From positions 5,208,001-5,272,000 of the forward strand of contig NZ_CP191258.1 in the NCBI RefSeq assembly GCF_050410795.1: DNA of 64,000 nucleotides, given 5' to 3'. Below are positions 25,015 to 34,123 of this stretch, one piece after another. Both the position numbers and the translations under genes were made by a program. Within the stretch, counting starts at the first letter, position 1, and the number at the start of each line of letters is the position of its first letter. A model generated the notes under the pieces. It was not told the origin of the DNA. It did not search any database and saw only the letters and a list, made by a program, of their open reading frames with translations. This DNA is from Fontivita pretiosa. GTDB taxonomy: Bacteria > Planctomycetota > Phycisphaerae > Tepidisphaerales > Tepidisphaeraceae.

Positions 25015-26181
25015 TCAGCTATCCTTGTTGGCCAGTCGGTCCAATAACACGGCGGCCACGGCGCCGAAAACGAGGATCGGCGCAAAGGCCATGATCGCCG
25101 GCCAGCGGTCGGCCCAGCGGGGGTCTGGTGGCGGGCGTCCGGCCAGTTGGTAGGCCACGAAATACCCCGCCATGCACAGCCCCACCAGCACCAGGCATCG
25201 GAGAATCGCCAGTTTCAGCTTTGTCGGGTCGCGCATCATCACGCAGGGAATCGCCACCAGCAGCATCACCACGTTCATCACCAACTGCGAGATTCGGAAA
25301 TGCTTGACGCGAAGCAGATCGGCGGCGGCGTAGATCTGCGGACGCTGAAGGAGCTGATTGATCCGCTGCCGCGACAGCAGATTCACGAACTCGCCGCTGC
25401 GAAACAGCGCGATCTCATCCGGGGTGATGTTGCTCTGATAGACTGCGACCGGCTGCTCGGGGCTGCGGTTTTCATTCGGCAACAGCCCGGTCACTCGCCT
25501 GCCGCGGGTGAGCTTCCATTGCTGGTGCTGCGCATCCCACTCGGCGCGGTCGGCAACGACGTGCGCCACCGGGCGCCACTGCGAATCACGCTCGATGATG
25601 TCCAGCTCGAACATGCGTGCCGGCGAGCCATCGTCGCCCGGGGGGATATATCTGGCGGCGAACAGCAGAGCATTGCGGTCGTCCTGCATCGCCCTGATGT
25701 CGTACCACTTGCTTGCCGAGGAATCCTGCTGCGTGCCTTGGGCCGCGATCTTGTCGATGTCACGCGTCAGCTTCGGGATGATGTTGGGAATGATCAGCTC
25801 CTGGTCGATGGCCAGCAGCGCCTGAAGGACGACGGAGGCGAGGATGATGGGGGTCGCGACGCGCAGCAGCGGCACGCCCGCCGCCAGGATCGCCGACAGC
25901 TCGTTGAAGCGGCTGAGCCGGATCAGTGTGAACGCCGCCGCCACCACCGGGATGATCCCGGACATGTGTGCGAAGATCAGAAATGACTGATAGAAGTAGA
26001 AATCGGCGATGCTGAGGACCACGTCGAAGGTCGTACGCTGCATGTCCTGCCCCGCCGGCTCGACCAGCTCGTCGAAGTTGAAGACCATGTGCAGGACGAT
26101 GTACATGCCGATCAGCACCATGAAGCTGATCAGGTAGTTGCGCAGGAAGCTGAACAGAACGTAGCGGTCGAGGATTCTCAT
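25015..26181 (-). CDS. LptF/LptG family lipopolysaccharide export permease (second gene)
   Basis: This 388-residue YjgP/YjgQ-family permease begins MRILDRYVLFSFLRNYL, the typical N-terminus. It has three membrane helices, a large periplasmic beta-jellyroll region (about 120-290), then three more helices ending at the C-terminus. LptF and LptG pair with the ATPase LptB to lift lipopolysaccharide from the inner membrane. The paralogous permease gene lies directly upstream on the same strand, so both halves of the pair are present; LptB is not in the window. The start codon abuts a tandem heptamer repeat that occupies the usual ribosome-binding position. Confidence 0.88.
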   Translation of the reverse strand: MRILDRYVLFSFLRNYLISFMVLIGMYIVLHMVFNFDELVEPAGQDMQRTTFDVVLSIADFYFYQSFLIFAHMSGIIPVVAAAFTLIRLSRFNELSAILAAGVPLLRVATPIILASVVLQALLAIDQELIIPNIIPKLTRDIDKIAAQGTQQDSSASKWYDIRAMQDDRNALLFAARYIPPGDDGSPARMFELDIIERDSQWRPVAHVVADRAEWDAQHQQWKLTRGRRVTGLLPNENRSPEQPVAVYQSNITPDEIALFRSGEFVNLLSRQRINQLLQRPQIYAAADLLRVKHFRISQLVMNVVMLLVAIPCVMMRDPTKLKLAILRCLVLVGLCMAGYFVAYQLAGRPPPDPRWADRWPAIMAFAPILVFGAVAAVLLDRLANKDS

Positions 26182-26183
26182 TC

Positions 26184-26256
26184 ATTTGCGATTTGCGATT
26201 TGCGATTTGCAATTTGCGCATTCGATCGCAAATCGCAAGTCAAAAATCGCAAATCC
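26184..26256. repeat. Tandem ATTTGCG heptamer repeat with inverted copies
   Basis: Five consecutive heptamers, ATTTGCG with one ATTTGCA, run from 26184 to 26218. Inverted copies (CGCAAAT and near-matches) follow from 26227 to 26254, so the RNA could fold into a hairpin. The repeat fills the 77-bp gap between the two permease genes and begins 3 bases before the downstream start codon. Translated in one frame it would give a Lys/Ser/Gln/Ile/Ala/Asn/Arg-rich string, as seen in spurious planctomycete predictions. Confidence 0.85.
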
Positions 26257-26258
26257 CC

Positions 26259-27965
26259 TCACTGTCTCTGCAATCTCGCCAGCAGCACCACGCCCAGCGC
26301 GAACACCGCCGCGTTGCCCGACCAGATCAGCATCAACCCGAACTTCAGCGGGTTGGTCCACGTGGCCGGGTCGATGTTCCAGGGGATGTTCTCGCAGGTG
26401 TGCTGGCCGGTGACGATCAGTGCGATGCTGGCCAGCGCCGGCACCACGCTGATCGCAAAGGCGCTGAGGAAGTTGCCGCTCTTGAACATCATCCCCAGCG
26501 CGCAGCCGACCATCACCAGGATGAAACAGCTCACCGCGAAGCTCACTCTGGCCCACATTTCACTGATCACGCTGTTGGTCTGCTTGATCAGGTCTCGACG
26601 CAGACGCATCTGATCTTCGGGGCTGAGCGAGCCGGCGATGTAATGTGTGGCCGGGCGAGTGGTCAGGGAGAAGATGTCTGCTGGCATCGCGACGACCAAC
26701 GGTCGCGAGAAGTTGGCGCGTGGGCTCTGGTCGCCGCCGGGGCTGCGGACCACGCAATCGAGCATGTCCAGTTCCAGGTCGATGCGTCGGGCCTGGTTGT
26801 CAGGAATGGGACGGAGGCGCATCTCCCTGGCGGAGACGGCCAGGCCCGCCTGGCTGCCGCGTGTCTGCGTCAGCAGCGGGCGAGGTGCGTCAGTTGCGGC
26901 ATTGGTCGCAGTCAGGATAAGCCGGTCCTTGCGGATTTCCAGGCTGGCGCCGTTGGAGGCCAGTAGATACGACTCGCCAGCCGAGTCCAACTGCACCGCT
27001 CCCTGCGGCTCCTGAAGTGCCTGCTGAAGCTTGCGCAGATACGCCTGCTGCTGATCGCGAACCACGAACTCGCGGAGGACCTTGCGGATTCGCCGGCTCT
27101 GCTCGGGATGCTCCAGCAGCGAGCGGAGCCGGAAGATGTCCATGAACTTGGTGTTTTCGCGCACGGGCGAGGGCAGGGGGATCGGTCCGAAGCGGGTGGT
27201 GCCGATCGAGACCTGCATGTTCTGTTGTGCCGCGCCCGGCCCTGCGCTGATGCGGCGGGGAAACTTCGTGCCGCCGACCAGGTCCGCCGACATCGTCACC
27301 TCATCGTCCTCGTGCTCCTGTCGGATGTAGGCGGTGGCCTCGCTGGCCATGAAGAACTCCTCGGGCACGGACAGCCGGCTTCGCTGGGACTGCTCGAAGG
27401 TGACGATCAGCGGTCCGGCCAGTCGCACCGCCTGGTCGCGCGGGCGCGCCGGATCCGGCGGCAGCACCTCCGCCGCCTGCGCGAAGACCGTCACCGGTCG
27501 ACTCTCGTACTCGAACTTGGCCTGATGTGTCCGCTCGATCTGGCTGGCAACAAGCTTGGCCAGATTGGAATAGATCACCTTCTCGACCTTCAACGTGCTG
27601 GACGGAACAATGAAACACAGCAGTAACAGGCTGATGAAGGCGGTGAGGATCCCCAGCACGAACGCGGGCATCGTCAAGGCCAGATGGCTGATCCCCGCAG
27701 CCCGGCAGGCGACGATCTCGTTGTCCGCCCCCAGCCGTCCGTATACGACCGTCGTCGCGTACAGCGCCGCGATTGGCAGCGAGTATCCCCACATCGCGGG
27801 GGTCGAGTATGCCAGGATCTGGCCAACCTGCCCCACGTCCAGCCCGTGCTCGTACAGCGGGCGAAGCAGCCCGCCGAAGGTCATGATCGCCGACAGCGCC
27901 GCCCCCGCCAGCAGGAAGATGCGGACCAGATCCTTGAAGATGTACCAGAACAGCGTGCTGCTCAT
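26259..27965 (-). CDS. LptF/LptG family lipopolysaccharide export permease (first gene)
   Basis: The 568-residue product starts MSSTLFWYIFKDLVRIFLLAG and has the family layout: three N-terminal helices, a long periplasmic domain and three C-terminal helices. At 568 residues it is well above the usual 350-400; the extra length is in the periplasmic region (about 130-460). It is transcribed ahead of the second permease gene. The two probably form the heteromeric LptFG channel of the envelope lipid export system. Which is F and which is G cannot be told from sequence alone. It diverges from the ComF gene. Confidence 0.85.
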   Translation of the reverse strand: MSSTLFWYIFKDLVRIFLLAGAALSAIMTFGGLLRPLYEHGLDVGQVGQILAYSTPAMWGYSLPIAALYATTVVYGRLGADNEIVACRAAGISHLALTMPAFVLGILTAFISLLLLCFIVPSSTLKVEKVIYSNLAKLVASQIERTHQAKFEYESRPVTVFAQAAEVLPPDPARPRDQAVRLAGPLIVTFEQSQRSRLSVPEEFFMASEATAYIRQEHEDDEVTMSADLVGGTKFPRRISAGPGAAQQNMQVSIGTTRFGPIPLPSPVRENTKFMDIFRLRSLLEHPEQSRRIRKVLREFVVRDQQQAYLRKLQQALQEPQGAVQLDSAGESYLLASNGASLEIRKDRLILTATNAATDAPRPLLTQTRGSQAGLAVSAREMRLRPIPDNQARRIDLELDMLDCVVRSPGGDQSPRANFSRPLVVAMPADIFSLTTRPATHYIAGSLSPEDQMRLRRDLIKQTNSVISEMWARVSFAVSCFILVMVGCALGMMFKSGNFLSAFAISVVPALASIALIVTGQHTCENIPWNIDPATWTNPLKFGLMLIWSGNAAVFALGVVLLARLQRQ

Positions 27966-28176
27966 GCGTCCGTAGCGATTGCGCGCCTCGTCCGTGCCAC
28001 CACATCCGGCCCGTGCCGGATACCCTCAAGTAAACAAGCCGGCGTTTGCAGGATCTTCTGCACCCCCTGCAACGGGCTTGGCCGCGCCGACCACGACACG
28101 GCAGTGGCGCCCATCGGATGCTAACGGCGCGGGAAATCCGATGCAAAGGCCGGGCGGGGAGGTACACTGCCGCCTT

Positions 28177-28941
28177 GTGAGATTGCCTGCGCCGCTCCAG
28201 CACCTGCGACATCTCCGCCACCTGATGGACTTCTGTTACCCGCGGCTGTGCGGCGTGTGCGATTCGGCCGCGGGTGACGGGCTGGAGATCTGTGCGGCCT
28301 GCATGGTCGAACTCCGGCAGCTCGAAACCGCGCCCCGATGCGAATGGTGCGCCATGCCCCTGGCCGAGCATGGCGCGCCGTGCCCCTACTGTCACGGCCG
28401 CGGCAACAAACCCTTTGATCGCATCGTGAGCCTGGGCGTGTTTCGCGATCCGATCCGACAGTTGATTCATCAGATCAAATACCACGGGCGATGGACGCTT
28501 GCCGAGTTCCTTGCGGATCGACTGCTGGAGCACGAGCCGGTCAAGGGACTGCTGACGGAAACGGAACTGATCGTGCCGGTGCCGCTGCATCCCTGGCGGC
28601 ACATGTCGCGCGGGTACAACCAGGCGGAGCTGATCGCTCGACGACTCGCTCGGCGTTGCCGGATCAGGCTGCGGCATCCGGTGATTCGACTGAAGAACAC
28701 CCAAACCCAGACTCATCTTCATTCGAGGCAGAAGCGGCTGGAGAACCTGCGCGACGCGTTCGGCGTGCTGCGGCCGCGCGCGATTCGCGGGCGGCACGTC
28801 GTGATCGTCGATGACGTGATGACCACCGGCGCGACGCTCGGTTCGGTTGCACGCGCGATGCTTGAGGCCGAGCCTGCCAGCCTCTGCGGCCTGGTCGTCG
28901 CCGTCGCCGATCCGCGCGGCCGCGACTTTCAGTCGATCTGA
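28177..28941 (+). CDS. ComF family phosphoribosyltransferase-like protein
   Basis: The 254-residue protein has an N-terminal zinc-ribbon-like region with CGVC, CAAC, CEWC and CPYC pairs. The C-terminal phosphoribosyltransferase domain has the PRPP loop VVIVDDVMTTGATL and the ComF motif RGYNQAELIARRLARR. ComF supports DNA uptake in naturally competent bacteria. The frame is open well upstream; I chose GTG 28177 because a GGGGAGG lies 15 bases before it and the family usually starts about 20 residues before the first cysteine pair. ATG 28141 is an in-frame alternative. It diverges from the Lpt operon. Confidence 0.85.
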   Translation: MRLPAPLQHLRHLRHLMDFCYPRLCGVCDSAAGDGLEICAACMVELRQLETAPRCEWCAMPLAEHGAPCPYCHGRGNKPFDRIVSLGVFRDPIRQLIHQIKYHGRWTLAEFLADRLLEHEPVKGLLTETELIVPVPLHPWRHMSRGYNQAELIARRLARRCRIRLRHPVIRLKNTQTQTHLHSRQKRLENLRDAFGVLRPRAIRGRHVVIVDDVMTTGATLGSVARAMLEAEPASLCGLVVAVADPRGRDFQSI

Positions 28942-29133
28942 GTGATGAGAATCGCACCCTCGCCCCCAGCCCAGGATCGGATGTTCAACAGATCAGATAC
29001 CCGGATTGATCCTGTCACGGCATGCTGGCAATGTTCTTTTTCCACATCGCGCCCGTGCGCTGAGTACTACACGAGCTGCACGCCGCGTGACATGGAAGTG
29101 GCGATATCCTCAATCGCGCGGTCGTTTGTGGAT

Positions 29134-30573
29134 ATGATCGTCGGCGTGAACAGCACCGCCCTTTCGGAATCCGACAAGCCGTTTCCGCCAAGGTACTGGT
29201 GGCTCAAGCGACTGAGCCTGGCGCTGGCGGCGGCGCTGATCGCATTGACGATCGTGCGGATCATCTGGGGCTACGACGCGCAGCGGCGGTACGATCGCGC
29301 GATCCAGGCGATCCGCGCCCGCGGCGAACCCATCCTCCCGGAAGATTTCGATGCCCCGCACATCCCCGACGACGCAAACCGCGTCCATTACCTCAACCTG
29401 GCCATCTCCGCGATCAACCCCAATGCCGATCCACCGGCGGCGACGAACATGGCATACCCCTCATACCTGCCCATGTCGTCGGAGTGGATGTCGGTGGCGA
29501 AGACGGCGTGGGAAGCGAATCAGGACGCGCTGCGATACGCGCGCCAGGCCCGCAGCTACACCAAGGTAGACTGGGGAGTAAGGTTTCGCTCGCCGGTGAT
29601 CAACCAGATCCTTACCCCGCTGGGCCATCAGCGGCGCTTGGCGAACCTGCTGGGGGATATGGCCGTGTACCAGCACATTCAGGGAAATGATGCCCAGGCC
29701 CTGGAGCTGATCCAGGACCTGTTTGCGCAGGCCGATGCGCTGCGCGAACAGCCGACTCTGGTCTCGCAGTTGGTTGCAGTCGGGATCGACCTGCTGGCGG
29801 CGGCGAGGCTGGAGGTGATCGCGCCGGGGCTGCGCCTGGCGGATGATCCGGCGACCGCGCCCACGACCCAGTCCGTCACGCCCGCCACTCACCAGCAGGC
29901 GAAGATACTGATCTCGCGGCTGCTGGATGCCAGACGAGTCGGCATCGCGCAGGCGATGCTCAGCGAACGAATGCTTCTGGCGGACCAGATGGCGGTGCTC
30001 ACCAGTAGATCCCTGCTGCTCCGTCCGATGTACCTGATGAGCGTCGTCCAGGCATTTCCGATCTTCGATCAAGTCCGAGCCGCCGCGACCCAGCCGACCA
30101 ACATTCTGGCACAGCAGGCGCTGCCGCCGGCCTTGCCGATCGCGACTGGAAGCACGGGGTTTCACCAGTTCCCGGGCAGCGTCTTCTTGCCGGCGTTCAA
30201 TCGCGCAATCGAAACGCAGATGTGCGTCCGAATGGAGCATCATCTGGCGGCGGTCATCGTCGCCTGCCGGCTCTATCAGGTGGATCACGCCGGACGCTGG
30301 CCGGAAAAGCTTGAGGATCTCGTGCCGGATTACCTGCCCGACGTGCCGGTCGATCCGTTTTCGCAGACGGGACAGCCGCTGAAGTATCTGCTGGCGCGCA
30401 ACGGCACGCGCCCGATCGTCTACAGTGTCGGGGAGGACGGAAAGGACAACACGCCGGATGACTCGGTCCTGCCGCCTGAGCCGCAGTCTGGATGGATACG
30501 CCTGGGGTTGGACCAGTGGCGTGACATCTCGCGATTCACTCCGCCGCCGCAGACGCAACCAGCGGAGCAATGA
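29134..30573 (+). CDS. Membrane-anchored hypothetical protein with pseudopilin-like C-terminus
   Basis: About 479 residues from ATG 29134; ATG 29092 is an alternative and neither has a strong ribosome site. One N-terminal membrane helix (after WWLKRLSLAL) anchors a mostly helical external domain with several aromatic and Gln-rich segments. The last ~110 residues (CRLYQVDHAGRWPEKLEDL, VPVDPFSQTGQPLKY, IVYSVGEDGKDN) match the C-terminal pattern of type II pseudopilin G-like domains common in planctomycetes. I do not recognise the central region. It stands alone, convergent with a zinc-ribbon membrane protein. Function unknown. Confidence 0.7.
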   Translation: MIVGVNSTALSESDKPFPPRYWWLKRLSLALAAALIALTIVRIIWGYDAQRRYDRAIQAIRARGEPILPEDFDAPHIPDDANRVHYLNLAISAINPNADPPAATNMAYPSYLPMSSEWMSVAKTAWEANQDALRYARQARSYTKVDWGVRFRSPVINQILTPLGHQRRLANLLGDMAVYQHIQGNDAQALELIQDLFAQADALREQPTLVSQLVAVGIDLLAAARLEVIAPGLRLADDPATAPTTQSVTPATHQQAKILISRLLDARRVGIAQAMLSERMLLADQMAVLTSRSLLLRPMYLMSVVQAFPIFDQVRAAATQPTNILAQQALPPALPIATGSTGFHQFPGSVFLPAFNRAIETQMCVRMEHHLAAVIVACRLYQVDHAGRWPEKLEDLVPDYLPDVPVDPFSQTGQPLKYLLARNGTRPIVYSVGEDGKDNTPDDSVLPPEPQSGWIRLGLDQWRDISRFTPPPQTQPAEQ

Positions 30574-30584
30574 CATCCGTGCAT

Positions 30585-31544
30585 TCAGCCCATGTAGCTT
30601 TCCCACACGAGCACAACGAAACCGCACATGATCGGGATCAATCCGAGCGTCACCAACGCCAGGAGGACCCACGCGCTGGGCAGGCCGATCGCCGCCACCA
30701 GCGTTCGCCCGGGGCCGCAGTGGGTTGCATCTCGGAGCATGCGGACCGTGTTCAGCCACCACGTGAAGATCACCGCCAGCGCGAGAATAGTTCCCGCCAA
30801 CCACATGAGTGGAGTGGTGAAAAATGGCAACCACTGTTTGACGATCCAGTGGCCAATGTACTCAAGGTACGTCAGCAGCGCGGCCGCCGAGAAGACCAGA
30901 CTCGGCACGGTCAAGAACAGCAGGGGTCCGCTGCTGTAGCAACTGAGCGCCACGGCGCGGTTCTGCCGAACCACCGGCAGGGAGCGTGGGTGGAAAAAGT
31001 AGCTTTGCACGCCGCTGATCGCCGTGATGAACAGCAGGATCGCCACAGGAGTCACCGGCCAGAGAAACAGTCCTGTGAACAGGCAGATGCCAACGTCAGG
31101 CCACGGCGACTGCGGACCGCTGGTATAGCCGATCGCAGCCCAGGGCCCGAAAAAGAGCGGCCCGAACGGGCCAAGCGTTGCCCGCGCGATAATCGCCGCC
31201 GCAATGAGGGGCACCGACGCGATGGCCACCACCGTCCAGCGAAACCGCTGGGCGTCGCGGAAGCTGACTGCAATCGCCATCTCCCGCGCCAGCATGCGCG
31301 GGTCCGTGCTCGCCAGCCAAGCTGTCTTGAACAGCGCACGCGCGCGCCCGATGTGCCTTCGGGCCGTCCAGGGAATGACTGATTTACCCAGTGTCGAGCG
31401 ATCGATGCTCAGCCCACACTCCGGGCAGCGCTGGCTGGCGTCGATCCCGCGCAGGTTGTACCCACAGCCGGGGCAGTACAGGTCGGCCGCATGGGGCGCG
31501 GTGGTTGATGCGATCGGATCAGCGGCAGCTTCGGGATCGATCAT
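30585..31544 (-). CDS. Zinc-ribbon multi-pass membrane protein (CGYNLRG family)
   Basis: The 319-residue protein starts at ATG 31544. Residues about 23-43 form a zinc ribbon, CPGCGYNLRG then CPECG, followed by a basic helix and six or more membrane segments. This domain order and the CGYNLRG signature recur at 57.7 kb in this window and are typical of uncharacterised planctomycete proteins. The ribbon probably faces the cytoplasm. No catalytic residues are evident. It converges with the pseudopilin-like gene by 11 bases and lies next to flgM. Confidence 0.7.
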   Translation of the reverse strand: MIDPEAAADPIASTTAPHAADLYCPGCGYNLRGIDASQRCPECGLSIDRSTLGKSVIPWTARRHIGRARALFKTAWLASTDPRMLAREMAIAVSFRDAQRFRWTVVAIASVPLIAAAIIARATLGPFGPLFFGPWAAIGYTSGPQSPWPDVGICLFTGLFLWPVTPVAILLFITAISGVQSYFFHPRSLPVVRQNRAVALSCYSSGPLLFLTVPSLVFSAAALLTYLEYIGHWIVKQWLPFFTTPLMWLAGTILALAVIFTWWLNTVRMLRDATHCGPGRTLVAAIGLPSAWVLLALVTLGLIPIMCGFVVLVWESYMG

Positions 31545-31619
31545 GCGATGCTCCCCCGCGCGGACCACAGGGGATCATCGCGCACAGCGCCGATCGATGC
31601 AACCGTCTGGCAAGTCGGG

Positions 31620-31898
31620 CTATTTGAACAACTCGTCGAGCAGACGATCGGCGGCGATGTCGAGCTTCTCTTCGGTCTCGTAGGTTCCGGCCTCGATCTG
31701 GGCCTTGATCTGGGCGACCTTTTCGGCGCGAACACTGCGGTCGGATTTCAAGGCCTGGAGCAGGTGGCTCATTCCCGACAACTCGAGTTTGTCGCTGGCG
31801 CGGGGTTGCTGGGAGGCGGCGGGGACTTGCCTGTGGATGGGCTGGGTAATGACCTTCTGAACAGGGGAGTTGCTGCCGATGCCGTGAACCGAACTCAT
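31620..31898 (-). CDS. flgM: Anti-sigma-28 factor FlgM
   Basis: From ATG 31898 this is a 92-residue protein. After a flexible N-terminus it has the FlgM C-terminal helices: MSHLLQALKSDRSVRAEKVAQI, then KAQIEAGTYETEEKLDIAADRLLDELF. The ETEEKLDIAADRLL pattern is the family signature for binding FliA. It would hold sigma-28 inactive until the flagellar hook is complete. No other flagellar gene is nearby, so the gene lies apart from its system. Start choice at MSSVHGIGSN matches normal FlgM length. Confidence 0.9.
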   Translation of the reverse strand: MSSVHGIGSNSPVQKVITQPIHRQVPAASQQPRASDKLELSGMSHLLQALKSDRSVRAEKVAQIKAQIEAGTYETEEKLDIAADRLLDELFK

Positions 31899-32271
31899 GG
31901 ACGAACCCCGGTAATTTGGCCTCCGAATCGGCTGGCGACTCCATCGCCAAAGCCGGCCGCGCTGTCGTATCCCGCGCTGACACACAAGCTATCGACGGAA
32001 AAACTGGCACATCTTGAAGATCGAAAGCAGATTCTCAATTTCTCATAAGACTTGTATTTACAGAGCCTTAAACACATTCACTGAAACCGTCGCGCCGAAT
32101 TTGCCCCTAACGGAAGGCAAAAATGCGCCCTCGTAGGTTCTACCATTTACCCCATTTTACCCATTTTCCGCATGCGGCATAGCTGCAACGACCATTAGGC
32201 CCCGTTTTATTGGACGGCTGAATTACCGGACCGGATTCGACACGACCGCAGCGGCCGGAGCTGATGCCGAC
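31899..32271. other. 373-bp intergenic region: triple repeat and palindrome
   Basis: No gene is recognised here. It is AT-richer than its surroundings and is the upstream region of flgM. At 32143-32169 a motif repeats three times (CCATTTAC, CCCATTTTAC, CCATTTTCC), directly followed by a perfect 10-bp palindrome, CCGCATGCGG, at 32168-32177. No clear sigma-28 or sigma-54 promoter was found. Confidence 0.5.
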
Positions 32272-33459
32272 CTATCGCACCACGCTTTTGCCAAAGAGAA
32301 TCGCCTCAGCCAGGCGAGTGGTCATCGTCGAATTGCGGTAGACCAGCGGCAGCAGGAAGCGCAGATTCTGTTGCGGGCCACGAAGGTAGTCGCCCAGCGT
32401 CGCACCCCATTTGTGACGGTATGGCTGAAGCGCGTCCTGAAGATGTCGCTCCTTCAGCGCCTTTTTCATCACATCGGCGGCAAACAGCGCGCTCCAGCAG
32501 TTGGGATAAATGTCCTCGGCACAGGCCGTGAAAAAACCGCCGGCTGGGCCAATCAGAAGGGTCCGGTTCGCAACGCCCTCCTGTACCAGCGCCCCGGCCA
32601 ACGGCAGATCCAGCGATTGCGCCGAGCCCGGATCGATCGGCGAACCGTGAACCTTGAGCACGCCATGACGCTCCAGCACGTCGATCCAGTGCTTAAGCAA
32701 CTGCGTCGGCGGCAGCTCGTGAACGGTGTTGATGGGTTGATCCACGCAGACCTGCACGCACGATGGCCCCGGCAGCAGCCAGCCCCAGTTCAGCGTGCCG
32801 CGCAGGTCCAGCGACATCGCGATCACTTGCCGAAGCGAAGGCTCGATCCATCGGGCGCCGCGGAGGCGCAGAAACGTGTATCGATGCAGCACCTCTTCGT
32901 CCCAGGAGTCGGGCATGCCCAGCGCGCGGCGCTGCTCGCCCGGCAACTCCCCGGCCAGCAGCAGCGCCGTGGTGCGGTGTTGCTGCGCGTCCAGCCTCAC
33001 ATCGACTCCCGACTCGTCCAGGCTCGTCACCTGCACGTGCCCGGGCCTGACCAACTGCACGCCCGCATCTTCCGCCAACCTGGCCAGGGCCGCATGGATC
33101 TGTTTGAATGAACCGATGTACGCGCTGATCGTCTTGCCGGTGTACTCGGCCCAGGTCGCCGGATCATCGGCCAGAAACCGCAGACCGTAAATCGGCGTCA
33201 GCTCCAGCTTGCGCTTCAGTCCACCGAGCAGCGCGTGCAGTTCGAAAAATTGAGGGTTGATGCTGACCAGTCGATCTGGCCACTGCTCATCCGGCAACTG
33301 GGCCAGCGTCACGCGCAACGCGCCGCGGGATGTCCGGGATGTTGAAGGAGGCGATGCCTGGGCAGCAGAACCACCCAGCCGCAGCAGTGCTCCCGCCAGA
33401 TATGCCGCCGGGTGATCACCCAGAATGAGCACGTCAGACTGTGCCTGTTGCCGGGCCAT
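32272..33459 (-). CDS. FAD-dependent oxidoreductase-like protein
   Basis: The product has 395 residues. The N-terminus DVLILGDHPAAYLAGALLRLGG resembles an FAD-binding beta-alpha-beta unit with the usual GxGxxG changed. Near residue 300, LLIGPAGGFFTACAEDIYPNCW is the second FAD contact of the geranylgeranyl reductase/monooxygenase-like flavoprotein fold. A flavoprotein of this group is likely, but the degenerate first motif makes cofactor binding uncertain. It is divergent from a pair of tiny lipoproteins and sits beside flgM. Substrate unknown. Confidence 0.65.
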   Translation of the reverse strand: MARQQAQSDVLILGDHPAAYLAGALLRLGGSAAQASPPSTSRTSRGALRVTLAQLPDEQWPDRLVSINPQFFELHALLGGLKRKLELTPIYGLRFLADDPATWAEYTGKTISAYIGSFKQIHAALARLAEDAGVQLVRPGHVQVTSLDESGVDVRLDAQQHRTTALLLAGELPGEQRRALGMPDSWDEEVLHRYTFLRLRGARWIEPSLRQVIAMSLDLRGTLNWGWLLPGPSCVQVCVDQPINTVHELPPTQLLKHWIDVLERHGVLKVHGSPIDPGSAQSLDLPLAGALVQEGVANRTLLIGPAGGFFTACAEDIYPNCWSALFAADVMKKALKERHLQDALQPYRHKWGATLGDYLRGPQQNLRFLLPLVYRNSTMTTRLAEAILFGKSVVR

Positions 33460-33717
33460 GGGTGCGACAGGCGATCATACCGCGACGAAGCGGCAACCGA
33501 AATGAAATCGGCGCATTTTCGCCGCGAGACCGGACCGCACGCCCCGCGCCACCGCCGAATTACATGCAAGCCAACGCCACGGCGGCCGCGAGCGGCAGCA
33601 CACGACGATTCAACGTAGATCAACAAATCTGGCGCGCTGCAACTGCGGCATGCCGGTTGCTCATGAGTGGATGTTTCGCGTTCACCTACACCGCCCAAGT
33701 TGGGCAAGGAGATCGGT

Positions 33718-33834
33718 ATGGCTCGGCTGCTCACCCTGGTGATGCTTGGGATCTTTGGTCTTGTGGCACTGGTCGGCTGTCGCGCCGAAGGCGAAGTCGG
33801 CGAGACGCATTCCGCAGTTGTCGCGCCGCGTTGA
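33718..33834 (+). CDS. Tiny lipoprotein (38 aa), first of a tandem pair
   Basis: A short frame from ATG 33718 encodes 38 residues: a hydrophobic signal helix, a lipobox LVGC and a 17-residue mature part beginning CRAEGEVGETHS and ending VVAPR. An AAGGAG site lies 7 bases before the ATG, so it is probably translated. The next gene encodes a sister protein with the same CR-x-EGE start. After lipidation the mature part would be a small acidic stub on the membrane. It resembles entericidins only in size. Function unknown. Confidence 0.7.
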   Translation: MARLLTLVMLGIFGLVALVGCRAEGEVGETHSAVVAPR

Positions 33835-33844
33835 ATTCGCGGCG

Positions 33845-33878
33845 GCGTGCCCGGCGCAACGATGGACGCCGGGCACGC
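33845..33878. terminator. 12-bp perfect hairpin between the two tiny lipoprotein genes
   Basis: GCGTGCCCGGCG (33845-33856) pairs exactly with CGCCGGGCACGC (33867-33878) around a 10-base loop, 10 bases after the first lipoprotein's stop. There is no T run, so it may be a partial terminator or an mRNA-stability element. Confidence 0.55.
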
Positions 33879-33923
33879 TGACGGGCGGCTGGCGTCGCAT
33901 CCCACCTCCAAAAGGACATACAG

Positions 33924-34046
33924 ATGAGGCGACTACAACTGTGGGCAATGCTGGTTCTGATGGGGCTGGTCATGATTGGTTGCCGCGTCGAAGGCGAAAT
34001 CGACCCTGACGCCGCCTTCACAAACACCAGCCTGATCGGGCATTGA
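33924..34046 (+). CDS. Tiny lipoprotein (40 aa), second of a tandem pair
   Basis: ATG 33924, preceded by AAAGGA, encodes 40 residues: MRRLQLWAMLVLMGLVMIGC followed by RVEGEIDPDAAFTNTSLIGH. The lipobox is MIGC, and the mature start CRVEGEI matches CRAEGEV of the upstream gene, so the two arose by duplication. The mature part is 21 residues, acidic and without cysteines beyond the lipid anchor. Both genes use good ribosome-binding sites, which supports real expression. No known family is recognised. Confidence 0.7.
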   Translation: MRRLQLWAMLVLMGLVMIGCRVEGEIDPDAAFTNTSLIGH

Positions 34047-34123
34047 TCCTGCCGAATGACTGGATGTCGGACGTTGTGACGTCGGCTTGCCATCGCGCAA
34101 GCCCACGGATACGTTTTTCTCGC

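Noticed and set aside
26184..26256. CRISPR array
   Set aside because: Units are 7 bases and directly adjacent without spacers.
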